NCBI RefSeq assembly: GCF_000018545.1
Contig: NC_012587.1
Span: 1,054,001 to 1,118,000, forward strand
Direction of reading: 5' to 3'
Source of the DNA: Sinorhizobium fredii NGR234
Lineage (GTDB): Bacteria; Pseudomonadota; Alphaproteobacteria; Rhizobiales; Rhizobiaceae
Length of the DNA: 64,000 nt
Below, piece after piece: positions 45,258 through 55,667 of the stretch (within the stretch, counting starts at the first letter, position 1; every line of letters begins with the position of its first letter). The notes beneath the pieces are model-generated. The model had not been told where the DNA came from, searched no databases, and was given only the letters and a program-made list of their open reading frames with translations. Made by a program: the position numbers and the translations under genes.

Positions 45258-47453
45258 ATGAGGGCTTTTTCCATCACCGCTGCATTGGCGGCAGCGCTGG
45301 CCGCATCGACGGTGCCCGCCGCTCAGGCCGAACCGGTCTTTAATCGCATTGCTTCCTTTGCCGTTGCCGGCAACCTGCCCGCAGGCGCCGATTGGAACGC
45401 GCCGACGTCGGCGGAAATCATCGCCGCCACCGAAGACGGCAACACGCTCATCTATACCGACAGCCCCGGCAAGCGCATCGGCTTCATCGACATCACCGAC
45501 GCGCGGGCTCCGAAGGCCGGCGGCATCGTCGCCTTCGACGGCGAACCGACATCGGTCGCCGTCGCCGGGGCGAAGGCGCTCGTCGCCGTCAACACGCGCG
45601 AAAGCTTCACCAATCCCTCCGGCCTGCTTGCCGTCGTCGATATTGCGACCAGGAAGATCGACGTGACCTGCGATCTCGGCGGCCAGCCGGATTCCGTCTC
45701 GGTCAACAAGGATCGCATGCTCGCCGCGATCGCCATCGAGAACGAGCGCGACGAAGAGGTCAACGACGGTGAAATCCCGCAGATGCCGGCCGGTGATCTG
45801 GTAATCCTGTCGCTGAAGGACGGCGCCGCCGATTGCGCGACGATCAAGCATGTGACGCTGACCGGTCTTGCCGAAGTCGCCGGCGAAGACCCGGAGCCGG
45901 AATTCGTCGCCTTCAATGGCAAGGATGAGATTGCGCTCACCCTCCAGGAAAACAATCACATCGTCATCCTCGACGGCAAAACCGCGACCGTGAAGGCGCA
46001 TTTCTCCGCCGGTGCGGTCGACCTCAAGAACGTCGACGCGAAACGTGACGGTGCGATCGCCTTCACCGGCGAACAGGCCGGCCGCAAACGGGAGCCCGAC
46101 GCCGTGAAGTGGCTCGACGACAACCGCCTGGTCGTCGCCAATGAGGGCGACTACGAGGGCGGCGCCCGCGGCTTTACGATCTTCGACGCGACCGGCAAGG
46201 TCCTGTTCGAATCCGGGCCAAGCCTGGAGCACGCCATCGCTGCGATTGGCCACTATCCGGAAAAGCGCTCCTCGGCGAAGGGCATCGAGCCGGAAGGCCT
46301 GGAAATGGCGCAGTATGGCGACGACAAGCTGTTCTTCGTGCTCTCCGAGCGTGCCTCGATCGTCGGCGTCTACAAGGACACCGGCGCTGACCCGCAACTG
46401 CTCCAGCTTCTGCCGTCCGGAATTTCGCCCGAGGGAGCGGTCGCCATTCCCGGCCGGAACCTGTTCGCGACTGCCAACGAGGTCGATCTCGTCGAGGACG
46501 GCGGCGCGCGGGCGCATGTGATGATCTATGAGCGCGGCGAAGGGGAGGCCGCCTATCCGCAAATCCGCTCCACGGAGACGGACGGTCTGCCGATCGGCTT
46601 CGGCGCGCTTTCCGGCCTTGCCGCGGTGAAGGACAAGCCGGGTCTCCTCAGGGCGGTAAATGATTCCGTCCTTTCGTCGCAGCCGACGATCTTCACGATC
46701 GACGCGACCGGGAAGCCGGCGCTGGTCACCGAGGCGTTGCCGATCACGCGTGATGGCGCGCCTGCGCAAAAGCTCGACATCGAAGGCATCGCCAATGACG
46801 GCGAAGGCGGGTTCTGGCTGGCGTCCGAAGGCAATTCGGACAAGCTTTACAGCCACGCGCTCTTCCACGTGAACAGGAAGGGCGAAATCAAGCAGGAGAT
46901 TGCTCTCCCGAAGGAACTCAGCGCCAACGAGATCCGCTATGGCTTCGAAGGCATAACGACCGTGGGCGAGGGGGATGACCAGGTCCTCTGGATGGCGGTC
47001 CAGCGCGAGTGGAAGGATGACGAGAAGGGCTTCGTCAAGCTCGTCTCTTACAAGCCGGCGACGCAAGAGTGGGGCGCGGTGCGCTATCCGCTGGAAAAGT
47101 CCGAAACAGGCTGGGTCGGCCTTTCGGAAATCTCCGTCCACGGCGACTACGCCTATCTCATCGAGCGTGACAATCTGATCGCCGAAGCAGCGAAGCTCAA
47201 GAAGCTCTACCGCGTCGCGCTCGCCGATCTGAAGCCGGCCGCGCTCGGGTCCGAACTGCCGGTGGTCAAGAAGGAAGAGGTGCGCGACCTCATTCCCGAC
47301 CTGAAGTCACTGAATGGCTACGTGATCGACAAGGTGGAAGGTTTCACCGTCGATGCAGCTGGCAACGGCTACGTCGTCACGGACAATGACGGTGTCGACG
47401 ACTCGTCCGGCGAGACCCTGTTTTTCTCCATCGGCGCAATCGACGCGATGTAA
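45258..47453 (+). CDS. Exported phytase-like esterase domain protein
   Basis: A 731-residue exported protein. The signal peptide is MRAFSITAALAAALAASTVPAAQA. The N-terminal half (about 30-370) is a beta-propeller-like region with repeats such as DSPGKRIGFIDITDARAPKAG. The C-terminal half matches the esterase-like phytase family (SGLAAVKDKPGLLRAVNDSVLSSQPTIF, IEGIANDGEGGFWLASEGNSDK, VDAAGNGYVVTDNDGVDDSSGETLF). It probably hydrolyses phosphoesters in the periplasm, but substrates are not proven. AGGAGGG precedes the ATG at 45258. Confidence 0.82.
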   Translation: MRAFSITAALAAALAASTVPAAQAEPVFNRIASFAVAGNLPAGADWNAPTSAEIIAATEDGNTLIYTDSPGKRIGFIDITDARAPKAGGIVAFDGEPTSVAVAGAKALVAVNTRESFTNPSGLLAVVDIATRKIDVTCDLGGQPDSVSVNKDRMLAAIAIENERDEEVNDGEIPQMPAGDLVILSLKDGAADCATIKHVTLTGLAEVAGEDPEPEFVAFNGKDEIALTLQENNHIVILDGKTATVKAHFSAGAVDLKNVDAKRDGAIAFTGEQAGRKREPDAVKWLDDNRLVVANEGDYEGGARGFTIFDATGKVLFESGPSLEHAIAAIGHYPEKRSSAKGIEPEGLEMAQYGDDKLFFVLSERASIVGVYKDTGADPQLLQLLPSGISPEGAVAIPGRNLFATANEVDLVEDGGARAHVMIYERGEGEAAYPQIRSTETDGLPIGFGALSGLAAVKDKPGLLRAVNDSVLSSQPTIFTIDATGKPALVTEALPITRDGAPAQKLDIEGIANDGEGGFWLASEGNSDKLYSHALFHVNRKGEIKQEIALPKELSANEIRYGFEGITTVGEGDDQVLWMAVQREWKDDEKGFVKLVSYKPATQEWGAVRYPLEKSETGWVGLSEISVHGDYAYLIERDNLIAEAAKLKKLYRVALADLKPAALGSELPVVKKEEVRDLIPDLKSLNGYVIDKVEGFTVDAAGNGYVVTDNDGVDDSSGETLFFSIGAIDAM

Positions 47454-47475
47454 GCGCCGGCCAGGAGAAAACGGA

Positions 47476-47510
47476 AGAGGCCGGGACATGACGTCCCGGC
47501 CTCTTGTTTC
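47476..47510. terminator. Bidirectional terminator between phytase-like gene and marR
   Basis: GAGGCCGGGAC and GTCCCGGCCTC form an 11-bp stem with T-rich flank (TTGTTTCTTTT). It serves two convergent genes. Confidence 0.85.
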
Positions 47511-47533
47511 TTTTGCTCGGCCAGCCTGCACAA

Positions 47534-48007
47534 TTACCGCGCGGCAGCGATTTCGGCCTCTTCCTCGGCTTCCTTGCGTTTGCGGATTTCATCGGTCTTG
47601 TCGACGAGTTTGCCGACGATGCCGTAGAGCTGATCGAGTTGCTCGTCGTCGAGTGCCGAGAAGATTTCCTCGAGAAGCTGCTTGCGCGGATGTTCCGCCG
47701 CCATCAGGACGGCCCGGCCGGTCTCGGTTATCGAGACGATCTTGGCGCGACGGTCGTCCGGGTCGGGCTTGCGCATCACCAGCCGGTCGCGCTCCAGCCC
47801 GTCGATCGCCTCCGTCACGGTTCTCGGGGCGAAGTTCAGCGCACAGGCGATGTCGGTGGAGCGGCAGGGGCCAAGCTTGCTCAGGAAGAACAGGAATTTG
47901 CTTCGGGCAAGCGATACACCTTCCTCGGTCATCGACTCGTTTACCAGGCGATGGACGCGATGGTAGAGTTCGAACAGTTTGTCGGAGACTTCGAATGTCG
48001 TCTTCAT
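47534..48007 (-). CDS. MarR family transcriptional regulator
   Basis: A 157-residue winged helix protein: RSTDIACALNFAPRTVTEAIDGLERDRLVMRKPDPDDRRAKIVSITETGRAVL is the DNA-binding core. N- and C-terminal helices give dimers. The C-terminus is Glu- and Lys-rich. ATG 48007 is chosen; ATG 48037 adds ten residues, and neither has a clear ribosome site. No target gene is obvious; it stands alone between convergent neighbours. Confidence 0.85.
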   Translation of the reverse strand: MKTTFEVSDKLFELYHRVHRLVNESMTEEGVSLARSKFLFFLSKLGPCRSTDIACALNFAPRTVTEAIDGLERDRLVMRKPDPDDRRAKIVSITETGRAVLMAAEHPRKQLLEEIFSALDDEQLDQLYGIVGKLVDKTDEIRKRKEAEEEAEIAAAR

Positions 48008-48125
48008 GAACACCGTTGAGATATGGTGAGGTGCCATGTCAAATGGCAGTCGGCCTATATTTAGTTATCATCGCGGACTTTGTCGACAAGAACCTCCTAA
48101 TTCATACGGAAAAGGCCTTCCTGGA

Positions 48126-48156
48126 AAAGAAACGGCCCTCGGATTCGAGGGCCGTT
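48126..48156 (-). terminator. Terminator of the chemotaxis receptor gene
   Basis: AACGGCCCTCG and CGAGGGCCGTT form an 11-bp stem. Read on the minus strand the flank is TTTCTTTTCC. It lies 41 bp beyond the stop. Confidence 0.82.
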
Positions 48157-48196
48157 GAACGTGCGAGGCGAAGGATTGTTCCTGGCTAGTGTACGA

Positions 48197-50026
48197 CTAG
48201 GCGGCGACGCGTCGTCCGGTGGCCCAGCCATCCCGGGTGGTTTCAGCCAGCGTGAACCGGCCGATCAAGTCGCGCAGGCGCCCGGCCTCCTGTGCCAGGG
48301 TCGCGCTGGCGGCATTGGCTTCCTCGACCATCGCGGCGTTCTGCTGCGTCACCTGGTCCATCTGGTTGACTGCCATATTGACTTCCGAAAGGCCGGCTGA
48401 CTGCTCCTGGGCCGACACGGCAATCGCGTCCATATGTTCGTTGATGGTGACGATGAGGCTCTCGATCGTCCGCAGCGCCTCGCCCGTTTCGCGCACCAGC
48501 CGAACGCCGCTTTCGACCTCGTTCGCCGAATTGCGGATCAGCTCCTTGATCTCCTTGGCTGCGTTGGCCGAGCGCTGGGCGAGCTCGCGCACCTCCTGGG
48601 CGACGACGGCAAAGCCCTTGCCGGCATCGCCGGCGCGTGCCGCTTCGACCCCTGCATTGAGCGCCAGAAGGTTGGTCTGGAAGGCGATCTCGTCGATCAC
48701 GCCGATGATGTTGGAAATCTGGCTCGACGAATGCTCGATCCGTCCCATCGCGTCGATCGCGCCGGAGACGATTGCGCCGGATTTGCGGGCGCTGTCGTTC
48801 GCCTGGCCCGCCACGACACGCGCTTCATTGGTGCGCTTCGAGGAGTTGGAGACGTTGACGGTGATCTGATCGAGCGCGGCGGCGGTTTCTTCGAGCGAGG
48901 CCGCCTGCTGTTCGGTCCGCCGCGACAGATCGTCGGCGCTGTGGCTCACTTCGCGGGCGCCGCCGTCGATGCTGCTCGAACTCGCCGCTACGGCGGAGAG
49001 CGTGCCGGCAAGTTCGGCGACCGCCTGGTTCAGATCCTGCCGCAGCGGCTCGAAGTCCGGCGCGAAAGCTTCATCGAGCTGGAAGGCGAGGTCGCCGCCG
49101 GCCAGCCGCCGAAGCCCGCGTGCCAGCCCCGCCGTCGCTTTCTCGAGGCGCCGCTGCGCCGCAGCTTCGGCTTCCTCGGTCACTCTCTGCCGTTCGGCTT
49201 CGGATGCGGTGCGCTGGAGGCGGGTTTCCTCCTCGAGCTTGTGATTGGTGATCGCTGCCTGGCGGAAGACTTCGACGGCGCGCGCCATCTCGCCGATCTC
49301 GTCCTTGCGGCTGCCATAGGGAATGCCGCTTTCCGTATCGCCACCGGCAAGCTTCGCCATCGAGGCGGTGATGATCCGGATCGGGCGGGCGACGCCGCGC
49401 ACCGCATAGGCGATGGCGCCGAGCACGACGAGGGCGGCAAAACCGATGACCAGGGTTTCGATCGTGATAGCCTGCTTGTGCGTTGCGGCGCTTGCGGCAA
49501 CGGCGGCGTCCGCCCCGGCAAGGTTTGTGGCAAGCACCGCGTCGATCGCTGCATCGACGTTCTTTTCGGCTGCCGCCATCTCGACCTTGAAGACACTCTG
49601 GGCCTTCATGTTCTCGAGGTTGTTGGAATATTTCAGCATGCCGTCCGCTTGCGACAGATAGGTCTGATAGGCCGTATGCACCTTGTCGAGCGCCGCCTTG
49701 TCGGCAGCCGATGTCGCGAGGGCCGCGTAGTCCTCCGAAAGCTTGTGGAAGCCGGCGACAGTCTCGTCGATGACCTTTTCCGCCCGTTTCTTCTCGAACG
49801 GTGTGAGCGAGATCAGATGGCGCGCGAACGCCATCCTCGTGTCCGAGAGCTGGGTTTCGAGGGCGCGTGCCAGCGAGACGCGCGGCAACCAGTTGGCGGC
49901 GAGCTCGTTGTTTCGCTCGTTCAGCATGCGAATGCCGTTCATCGAGGAAAGGGCAAGTGCTGCGACGATGGCGACGACCAGAACGAAAAGGCCGATCAGC
50001 GTGTGCGAGATTTTCAGGCGGGACAT
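48197..50026 (-). CDS. Methyl-accepting chemotaxis protein
   Basis: A 609-residue receptor. A first membrane helix at about 9-29 and a second near residue 190-212 flank a periplasmic four-helix-bundle domain. A HAMP domain ([23 protein letters not shown]) is followed by a second HAMP-like segment and the signalling domain with hairpin tip [41 protein letters not shown]. No CheR-binding pentapeptide ends the protein. The ligand is unknown. The ATG at 50026 follows a GGAG site. Confidence 0.95.
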   Translation of the reverse strand: MSRLKISHTLIGLFVLVVAIVAALALSSMNGIRMLNERNNELAANWLPRVSLARALETQLSDTRMAFARHLISLTPFEKKRAEKVIDETVAGFHKLSEDYAALATSAADKAALDKVHTAYQTYLSQADGMLKYSNNLENMKAQSVFKVEMAAAEKNVDAAIDAVLATNLAGADAAVAASAATHKQAITIETLVIGFAALVVLGAIAYAVRGVARPIRIITASMAKLAGGDTESGIPYGSRKDEIGEMARAVEVFRQAAITNHKLEEETRLQRTASEAERQRVTEEAEAAAQRRLEKATAGLARGLRRLAGGDLAFQLDEAFAPDFEPLRQDLNQAVAELAGTLSAVAASSSSIDGGAREVSHSADDLSRRTEQQAASLEETAAALDQITVNVSNSSKRTNEARVVAGQANDSARKSGAIVSGAIDAMGRIEHSSSQISNIIGVIDEIAFQTNLLALNAGVEAARAGDAGKGFAVVAQEVRELAQRSANAAKEIKELIRNSANEVESGVRLVRETGEALRTIESLIVTINEHMDAIAVSAQEQSAGLSEVNMAVNQMDQVTQQNAAMVEEANAASATLAQEAGRLRDLIGRFTLAETTRDGWATGRRVAA

Positions 50027-50303
50027 GGCAACTCCGGAATAGCGTCCGCAAACTTGGTGACTGTTCCGGCTCTTGATCATCATGACGGAGCGGATGCCGA
50101 AGCAGGAATCATTCCGGTGCTGGAATGCCCGAGGCGTTTCCACCGGGAAACTACCGAGCGAGGTGTTACAAATCCGCTAATCGGCGCGATCGAAGGGGGC
50201 CGAAATGTCGCATCTAGACAAGCAAAAGGCTTTACCCACAGCTCAGGTTGGCCGTAGCCGCGCGCGCCATTGACGAGCCTGGTAGGGCCGACCATGGTCG
50301 GTC

Positions 50304-51584
50304 ATGCCCTTCCGATTTGTTCATACCGCAGATCTCCATCTCGATTCGCCCTTGCGCAGCCTGGCGCTGCGAAACGAGGAGCTTGCCGGGATCGTACGTG
50401 GCGCCACCCGCAATGCGCTGGTGCGCATCGTCGATCTCTGCATTGCCGAAGCGGTCGATGCGCTGCTGATCGCCGGCGATCTCTATGACGGCAACCAGAC
50501 CTCGATGAACACGGCGCTTTTCCTCGCGGGCGAGCTTCGCCGTCTCGACGAGGCGGGCATCCGAACCTTCATCATTCGCGGCAATCATGACGCCCAGTCG
50601 CAGGTGACGCGCGAATTGACGCTGCCGCCATCGGTCCATGTCTTCCCGGGCCGCGGCAAGCCGGTCCTCGCCAAGACGCTGGAGAACGGCAGAACCGTCC
50701 ATATCCACGGCATGAGCTTTGCCGAGCCGCATGCGCCGGAAAGCCTGCTGCCGCATTTCCATCTCCCCGTCGCGGATGCCATCAACATCGGCATGCTGCA
50801 CACGAGCCTCGCCGGCTCCGCGGGCCATGATCCCTATGCGCCCTGCAGCGTCGCCGACCTAGAGCGCCATGGCTTCGACTACTGGGCACTTGGCCACGTT
50901 CACCAGCGGCAGGTCCACAGCGTCAAACCATCGATCGTCATGCCGGGCATGCCGCAGGGCCGCGATATCAACGAGGCGGGGGTGAAAGGCATCACGCTCG
51001 TCACGATCGATGACGACGGCGCGGTGACGCTGGAAGAGCGGCCGGTCGGCGCGGCGGTGTTCGAGCGGGTCTCGATCGACCTGACGGGGGCCGCGGATTG
51101 GCGCGACATGCTCGAAGCCGTTGGCCGGCATCTCGGCCTGCTTCGAAAGGGCCTGCCGGAAGCCGATCTCATCCTGCGAATCACGCTGACGGGCACGACG
51201 CCGCTTTCCTGGCGCCTGCGGCGAGATTTCGATCTGCTGCAGGGGGAACTGGCGAATATCGCAGCCGGGTTCGGCCGATGCTGGGTCGAGAAGGTCGAGA
51301 CCCTGTTTGCAGGCTGCAGCAAGCAGGCCATGCGCATCGCTGCCGATCCGATCGGCGAACTGACGGCGCTCGTCGAGAACGAGGTATTGTCGGCTTTTGC
51401 CTTCCGCGCCGACATGCGCGCCGTTGCCGAGGAGCTGCTGCCGCATCTGCCGGCCGAACTGCGGCACCTGCTCGCCGCCGACGAGGCAATGCTCGACGAC
51501 CTCGTCGAAAACGCGGCGCTCTCGGGAAGCGCCGATGTCCTGTCGCATCTTCATGGCCGCAGCGCCGTCGAGGGCGTCGACTGA
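50304..51584 (+). CDS. SbcD/YhaO-like DNA repair exonuclease
   Basis: A 426-residue metallophosphoesterase of the Mre11/SbcD type. Motifs are HTADLHLDSPL, AGDLYDGNQ, IRGNHDAQ and GHVHQRQV. Followed at once by the SMC-like ATPase (1-bp overlap, TGATG), which suggests a nuclease-ATPase complex like SbcCD. It belongs to the YhaO subgroup rather than classic SbcD. Confidence 0.88.
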   Translation: MPFRFVHTADLHLDSPLRSLALRNEELAGIVRGATRNALVRIVDLCIAEAVDALLIAGDLYDGNQTSMNTALFLAGELRRLDEAGIRTFIIRGNHDAQSQVTRELTLPPSVHVFPGRGKPVLAKTLENGRTVHIHGMSFAEPHAPESLLPHFHLPVADAINIGMLHTSLAGSAGHDPYAPCSVADLERHGFDYWALGHVHQRQVHSVKPSIVMPGMPQGRDINEAGVKGITLVTIDDDGAVTLEERPVGAAVFERVSIDLTGAADWRDMLEAVGRHLGLLRKGLPEADLILRITLTGTTPLSWRLRRDFDLLQGELANIAAGFGRCWVEKVETLFAGCSKQAMRIAADPIGELTALVENEVLSAFAFRADMRAVAEELLPHLPAELRHLLAADEAMLDDLVENAALSGSADVLSHLHGRSAVEGVD

Positions 51585-54500
51585 TGCGGCTGCAACAGCT
51601 CGATCTCGTCCGCTTCGGCAAGTTCACCGGAAGGAGCCTCGATTTCGGCGCCGCAAGGCCGGAAGAGCCTGATTTTCACCTGGTCTACGGCCCGAACGAG
51701 GCGGGCAAGTCGACGCTGTTCGCGGGATTCCTCGACCTGCTCTTCGGTATCGAGCGCACGAGCCCCTATGGTTTCCTGCATCCCTATCAGACGATGCGGA
51801 TCGGTGGCATCGTCGAGGCCGGCGGCAAGAGGCATCACGCCTATCGGATCAAGCGCAACGCCAACAGCCTCGTCGGCCCCGACGAGCAGCCACTGCCTGA
51901 TAACCTCTTCTCCTCGGCCCTCGGGGCGATCGATCGGGATACTTACCGAATGATGTTCTCGCTCGACGACGAGAGCATCGAGGAAGGCGGCGAGGCTATC
52001 CTGAAAAGCGAGGGGGAACTCGGTTCGCTCTTGTTTTCGGCAAGCTCCGGCCTGCCGGACAGCAGCGCTGTGCTCGCCAACCTGCGTGCCGAAGCGGATG
52101 CCTTCTTTCGCCCGCAGGCGCGCAAGCATCGGCTTGCGGAACTCAAGGCGGAACTGGATGTCCTCAAGTCCGAGCGCAAGACGGTCGACATCAATGCGCG
52201 CGAATATGCCGATCTTCGCAAGACGCTGACGAAATCCCGCGAACGCCATGATGCGGCAGCGCAGCGGCGCGCCGAATTGCGCGTCCGGCGGGACCGGCTG
52301 CGCGCCGAGCTCGAGGCGCTGCCGCTCCTGGCGAGGCTGCGCAGCGCGCGGGAACAGCTTGCCGGGACCGAGGCTTTACCGGTGCCGCCCCAGGACTGGT
52401 GGAACGATGTGCCGGCGCTGCGCAGGCAAGAGATCGAAATCACCACCCGGCTTCGGCAATCGGACGAGGAACTGGCGCGGCGCCGGATGGAGCTCGAAGG
52501 CCTGCCGCGCGACGAGCAGGCGCTGGCGCTCACCGGGCGGTTCGAGGCGCTGCGGGAATCGGCCCTCGATGCCCGCTACCAGACGGCCGCCCGCGATATG
52601 CCGTCGCGGCTCGACGAACTGGCAAGGACCTCGGCGGAGATCCGTGCCTGCCTCATCCGTCTCGGCGAGGCGGAAAATTCCGATCCCGAATCACTGGTGC
52701 TACCGACGGCGCGTGCCGCCCGGCTCCAGGAACTGGTCCGCCAGCATGCCGGCCTCGCGGAAAAGCTGGCATCGGCACGCGAGGAGCTCGATAGCGCAAG
52801 ACGCGATCGCGCCCACGTAGAACGCGAGCTGGGGCGGCTGAAGAGCGGCGTCGCCGATACCGGCCGCCTGGTTGAGCGACTGCACGTGCTGCGCCAGAGC
52901 GATTGCCTGTTGCGCCAGGAGGCCGCGTCCGGGGAGGTCGACCGGCTGGAGGCGGTGCTTGCCGATGCCATGGACGGCCTGCGGCCTTTCGCCGGCGATG
53001 TGGATGAACTGGCCAGGCTTCCCGTTCCCGCCGCCGGCGTCGTCGCCACGTGGAGAGCGGAGGAGGCGGCTCTTTCCGAGCGCCGCATGCGGCTTGACGA
53101 TCGGATCGCCGACGAGCGCGAGCGCCAGGCCGGAGACGAGGCGCGGTTAGCCGCATTCGCCGCCGACGGCGCGGCCGTGGACGACGCGACGGCAGGCGTG
53201 CTGCGCCGCCGGCGGGACCAAGCCTGGCAAGTGCATCGCGCCAGCCTCGACGAGGGGACGGCAAGTGCTTTCGAGGCGGCATTGCGGGAGGACGATGCCG
53301 CCGTGGCACTTCGTCTGGCCTATGCCGAGCGGGTCGCCGAGATACGCGGCCTCGCTCTCGCCATTTCCGAAAGGGGCGCACGGCTTCAGGCGCTGGAGAC
53401 ACAGCGCGCGGCGCTGTCCGAAGAGAGAGAACGGCTGGAGGCGACGGTTGCCGCTGCCGCAGGCGCAGGAGGCTTACCCAACGTGAAGCTCGTGCCGCAA
53501 CTGGAGGCCTGGCTTGCCACGCGCGCGGCGGCATTGGAGTTGCGCGCCGCTTTGCGCACCACGCGCCTCGCTCACGACAGAGCGTCTGCGGAGGAACAGG
53601 CGGCGGCATTCTCGCTGCGGGACGAATTGGTGCAGCTCGGCGTGACGGAGCATTTGCCGGACCGGCTTGATGAACTCCTCGCGAAGGCAGAGCGGATCGC
53701 CTCCCATGCGCAAAGTGCCTCGGCCGCGCACACCGCTGCTGTCGCGCAGCTTCGCCGCGTATCCGAAGGCCTGGAAAACCGGGAGGCGGTTCTCGCCGCC
53801 GCCGAGGCGGCGATCGCCCGCTGGCAGGAGGAATGGGCCGAGGCACTCGCCGCGACCTGGCTTGCCAACCGCGCCGACCGGCCGCAGCCGCACGAAATCG
53901 GTCCGGTGCTCGCCGTTCTGCAGGATTTCGACAAGCTGATGCAGAAGAAGAGCGAGCTCGACCATCGCATCGCCGGCATGCGCAAGGATCAGAAAGGGTT
54001 TGCCGAGGCGATCGCGGATATCGCCCGTGAATTGGCAGAGCAGGGAGACGGCGATCCGCTTGCGCTCTACGCCTCGCTGCGCGACCGCATTGCCGCCGCG
54101 CATCATCAGGAAGAGCGCCGCCTTGAGGGCTCGGCCAGCATCGCGCGCCTGGAGGACGACCTTCGGCTGCTGCTGAACGAAGAGCGGCAGCACCTGGCGA
54201 TGAAGCAGGTGGTTTTCGACTTCTTCGGATGCGCGACGCTTGACGAGGCCGGGCACTGCCTGGAGGCGGTGCGCGAGCAGGAGAGGCAACGGCTAAGATC
54301 CGCTGAACTCGAGCATGACCTGTTGACCAGGCTCGGCACCGCCACCAGCGAAGAAGCCGAATCGATTCTCGCCGGCGTCGACGAGGCAGAACTGAGACTC
54401 GAACTCGCCCGTCTGGAGGAAGCGATCGATGCCGCCGATCGTGACGTCAGCGAGTTGCATTCGGAAGTCAGAAACAAGGAAACGGCGCTTGCGGAAATCG

Positions 54501-55045
54501 AGGGCGGCGACCGGGTCGCGGAACTTGAGCAGAGGCAGCGAACCATCCTGCTCGACATCGAGCACAAGGCGGTCGGCTATCTGAGGCTCAAGGCGGGCGT
54601 CGTAGCCGCCGAGCATGCGCTGCGGCTGTTTCGCGAGCGGCATCGCAGCGCCATGATGCAGCGCGCCTCGCGGACGTTCTCGCACATCAGCGGCGGCGAA
54701 TATGCCGGCCTCTCGACGCAGGCCGACAAGGGCCAGGAATTCCTGATCGCCAACACCGCGGCGGGCGGCTCGAAGCTCGCCGGCGACCTGTCGAAAGGCA
54801 CGCGCTTCCAGCTCTACCTCGCCTTGCGGATGGCCGGCTACCACGAGGTCGCCGCCGCTCGCGAGACGCTGCCCTTCATCGCCGACGACATCATGGAAAC
54901 CTTCGACGACAACCGCGCCGGCCGCGCCTTCGAGTTGATGGCCGAGATGGCACGCGTCGGCCAGGTGGTCTACTTGACCCACCACGAGCACCTTTGCGAC
55001 ATCGCCCGCAGCGCCTGTCCCGGCGTTAAGCTTCACAAGCTGTAG
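51584..55045 (+). CDS. SbcC/YhaN-like SMC-type ATPase
   Basis: A 1153-residue protein with Walker A GPNEAGKST (36-44), a long coiled-coil middle (about 180-1000, rich in Glu, Arg, Ala, Leu), a signature-like ISGGEYAGL in the C-terminal part, and Walker B PFIADDIMETFDDNRAGRAF. This is the YhaN/SbcC arrangement. With the nuclease partner it would process DNA ends. The ATG overlaps the stop of the nuclease gene by 1 bp. Confidence 0.9.
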   Translation: MRLQQLDLVRFGKFTGRSLDFGAARPEEPDFHLVYGPNEAGKSTLFAGFLDLLFGIERTSPYGFLHPYQTMRIGGIVEAGGKRHHAYRIKRNANSLVGPDEQPLPDNLFSSALGAIDRDTYRMMFSLDDESIEEGGEAILKSEGELGSLLFSASSGLPDSSAVLANLRAEADAFFRPQARKHRLAELKAELDVLKSERKTVDINAREYADLRKTLTKSRERHDAAAQRRAELRVRRDRLRAELEALPLLARLRSAREQLAGTEALPVPPQDWWNDVPALRRQEIEITTRLRQSDEELARRRMELEGLPRDEQALALTGRFEALRESALDARYQTAARDMPSRLDELARTSAEIRACLIRLGEAENSDPESLVLPTARAARLQELVRQHAGLAEKLASAREELDSARRDRAHVERELGRLKSGVADTGRLVERLHVLRQSDCLLRQEAASGEVDRLEAVLADAMDGLRPFAGDVDELARLPVPAAGVVATWRAEEAALSERRMRLDDRIADERERQAGDEARLAAFAADGAAVDDATAGVLRRRRDQAWQVHRASLDEGTASAFEAALREDDAAVALRLAYAERVAEIRGLALAISERGARLQALETQRAALSEERERLEATVAAAAGAGGLPNVKLVPQLEAWLATRAAALELRAALRTTRLAHDRASAEEQAAAFSLRDELVQLGVTEHLPDRLDELLAKAERIASHAQSASAAHTAAVAQLRRVSEGLENREAVLAAAEAAIARWQEEWAEALAATWLANRADRPQPHEIGPVLAVLQDFDKLMQKKSELDHRIAGMRKDQKGFAEAIADIARELAEQGDGDPLALYASLRDRIAAAHHQEERRLEGSASIARLEDDLRLLLNEERQHLAMKQVVFDFFGCATLDEAGHCLEAVREQERQRLRSAELEHDLLTRLGTATSEEAESILAGVDEAELRLELARLEEAIDAADRDVSELHSEVRNKETALAEIEGGDRVAELEQRQRTILLDIEHKAVGYLRLKAGVVAAEHALRLFRERHRSAMMQRASRTFSHISGGEYAGLSTQADKGQEFLIANTAAGGSKLAGDLSKGTRFQLYLALRMAGYHEVAAARETLPFIADDIMETFDDNRAGRAFELMAEMARVGQVVYLTHHEHLCDIARSACPGVKLHKL

Positions 55046-55132
55046 CGGCCGGGCGGAAAAGCGCTAAGGTGCCCATGCTGTTGCCCGCATCGCAGGCGAC
55101 GCTTCGACGCGATTTGCCAGGAGGAGGTTCGG

Positions 55133-55531
55133 ATGGAAATCTTTGAATGTGGATCGAGACCGTCGTCCCGCGGCCCGGCCGAGTATTTTGAGGGCGCCGT
55201 CCGCATCGACCCGGCCTTCGAGGCGCCTCAGCCGGCCCGGGTGCGCGGCGCGACGGTGACCTTCGAGCCCGGCGCCCGCACCGCCTGGCACACCCACCCG
55301 CTCGGCCAGACCCTGATCGTCACGTCCGGCCGCGGCCTTGCACAAAGCTGGGGCGGCGACCTCTGCGAGATCCGCGCCGGCGACGTCGTCTGGTTCCCGC
55401 CGGGCGAGAAGCACTGGCACGGCGCGGCCGCGGATACCGGAATGACGCATATCGCCATCCAGGAGGCGCTGGATGGAAAGGTGGTCGACTGGCTGGAGCA
55501 TGTGACGGACGAGCAGTATCGGGGGGAGTGA
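55133..55531 (+). CDS. Cupin-domain protein
   Basis: A 132-residue single cupin. The first motif [22 protein letters not shown] has the metal His pair, with Gln as third ligand. The second motif is [24 protein letters not shown]. This fits the COG1917 mandelonitrile-lyase/carboxymuconolactone-associated group. AGGAGG precedes the ATG. Function unknown. It follows the ATPase gene by 87 bp. Confidence 0.85.
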   Translation: MEIFECGSRPSSRGPAEYFEGAVRIDPAFEAPQPARVRGATVTFEPGARTAWHTHPLGQTLIVTSGRGLAQSWGGDLCEIRAGDVVWFPPGEKHWHGAAADTGMTHIAIQEALDGKVVDWLEHVTDEQYRGE

Positions 55532-55591
55532 CGAGGACGCGTGGGCGACGCTCGTTTGCCACTCGTGTTCAATTTCAAACTCTCGGAAAAA

Positions 55592-55667
55592 TGGTGGGCG
55601 ATGAGAGACTCGAACTCCCGACATCCTCGGTGTAAACGAGGCGCTCTACCAACTGAGCTAATCGCCC
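55592..55667 (-). tRNA. tRNA-Val (anticodon TAC)
   Basis: A 76-nt cloverleaf on the minus strand: GGGCGAT acceptor stem, anticodon loop TTTACAC on a CCTCG/CGAGG stem, CCA encoded. Confidence 0.97.

Noticed and set aside
45144..47141. A 665-codon open frame antisense to the phytase-like gene
   Set aside because: Low-complexity Arg/Asp/Gly-rich translation opposite a gene with a signal peptide and family motifs.
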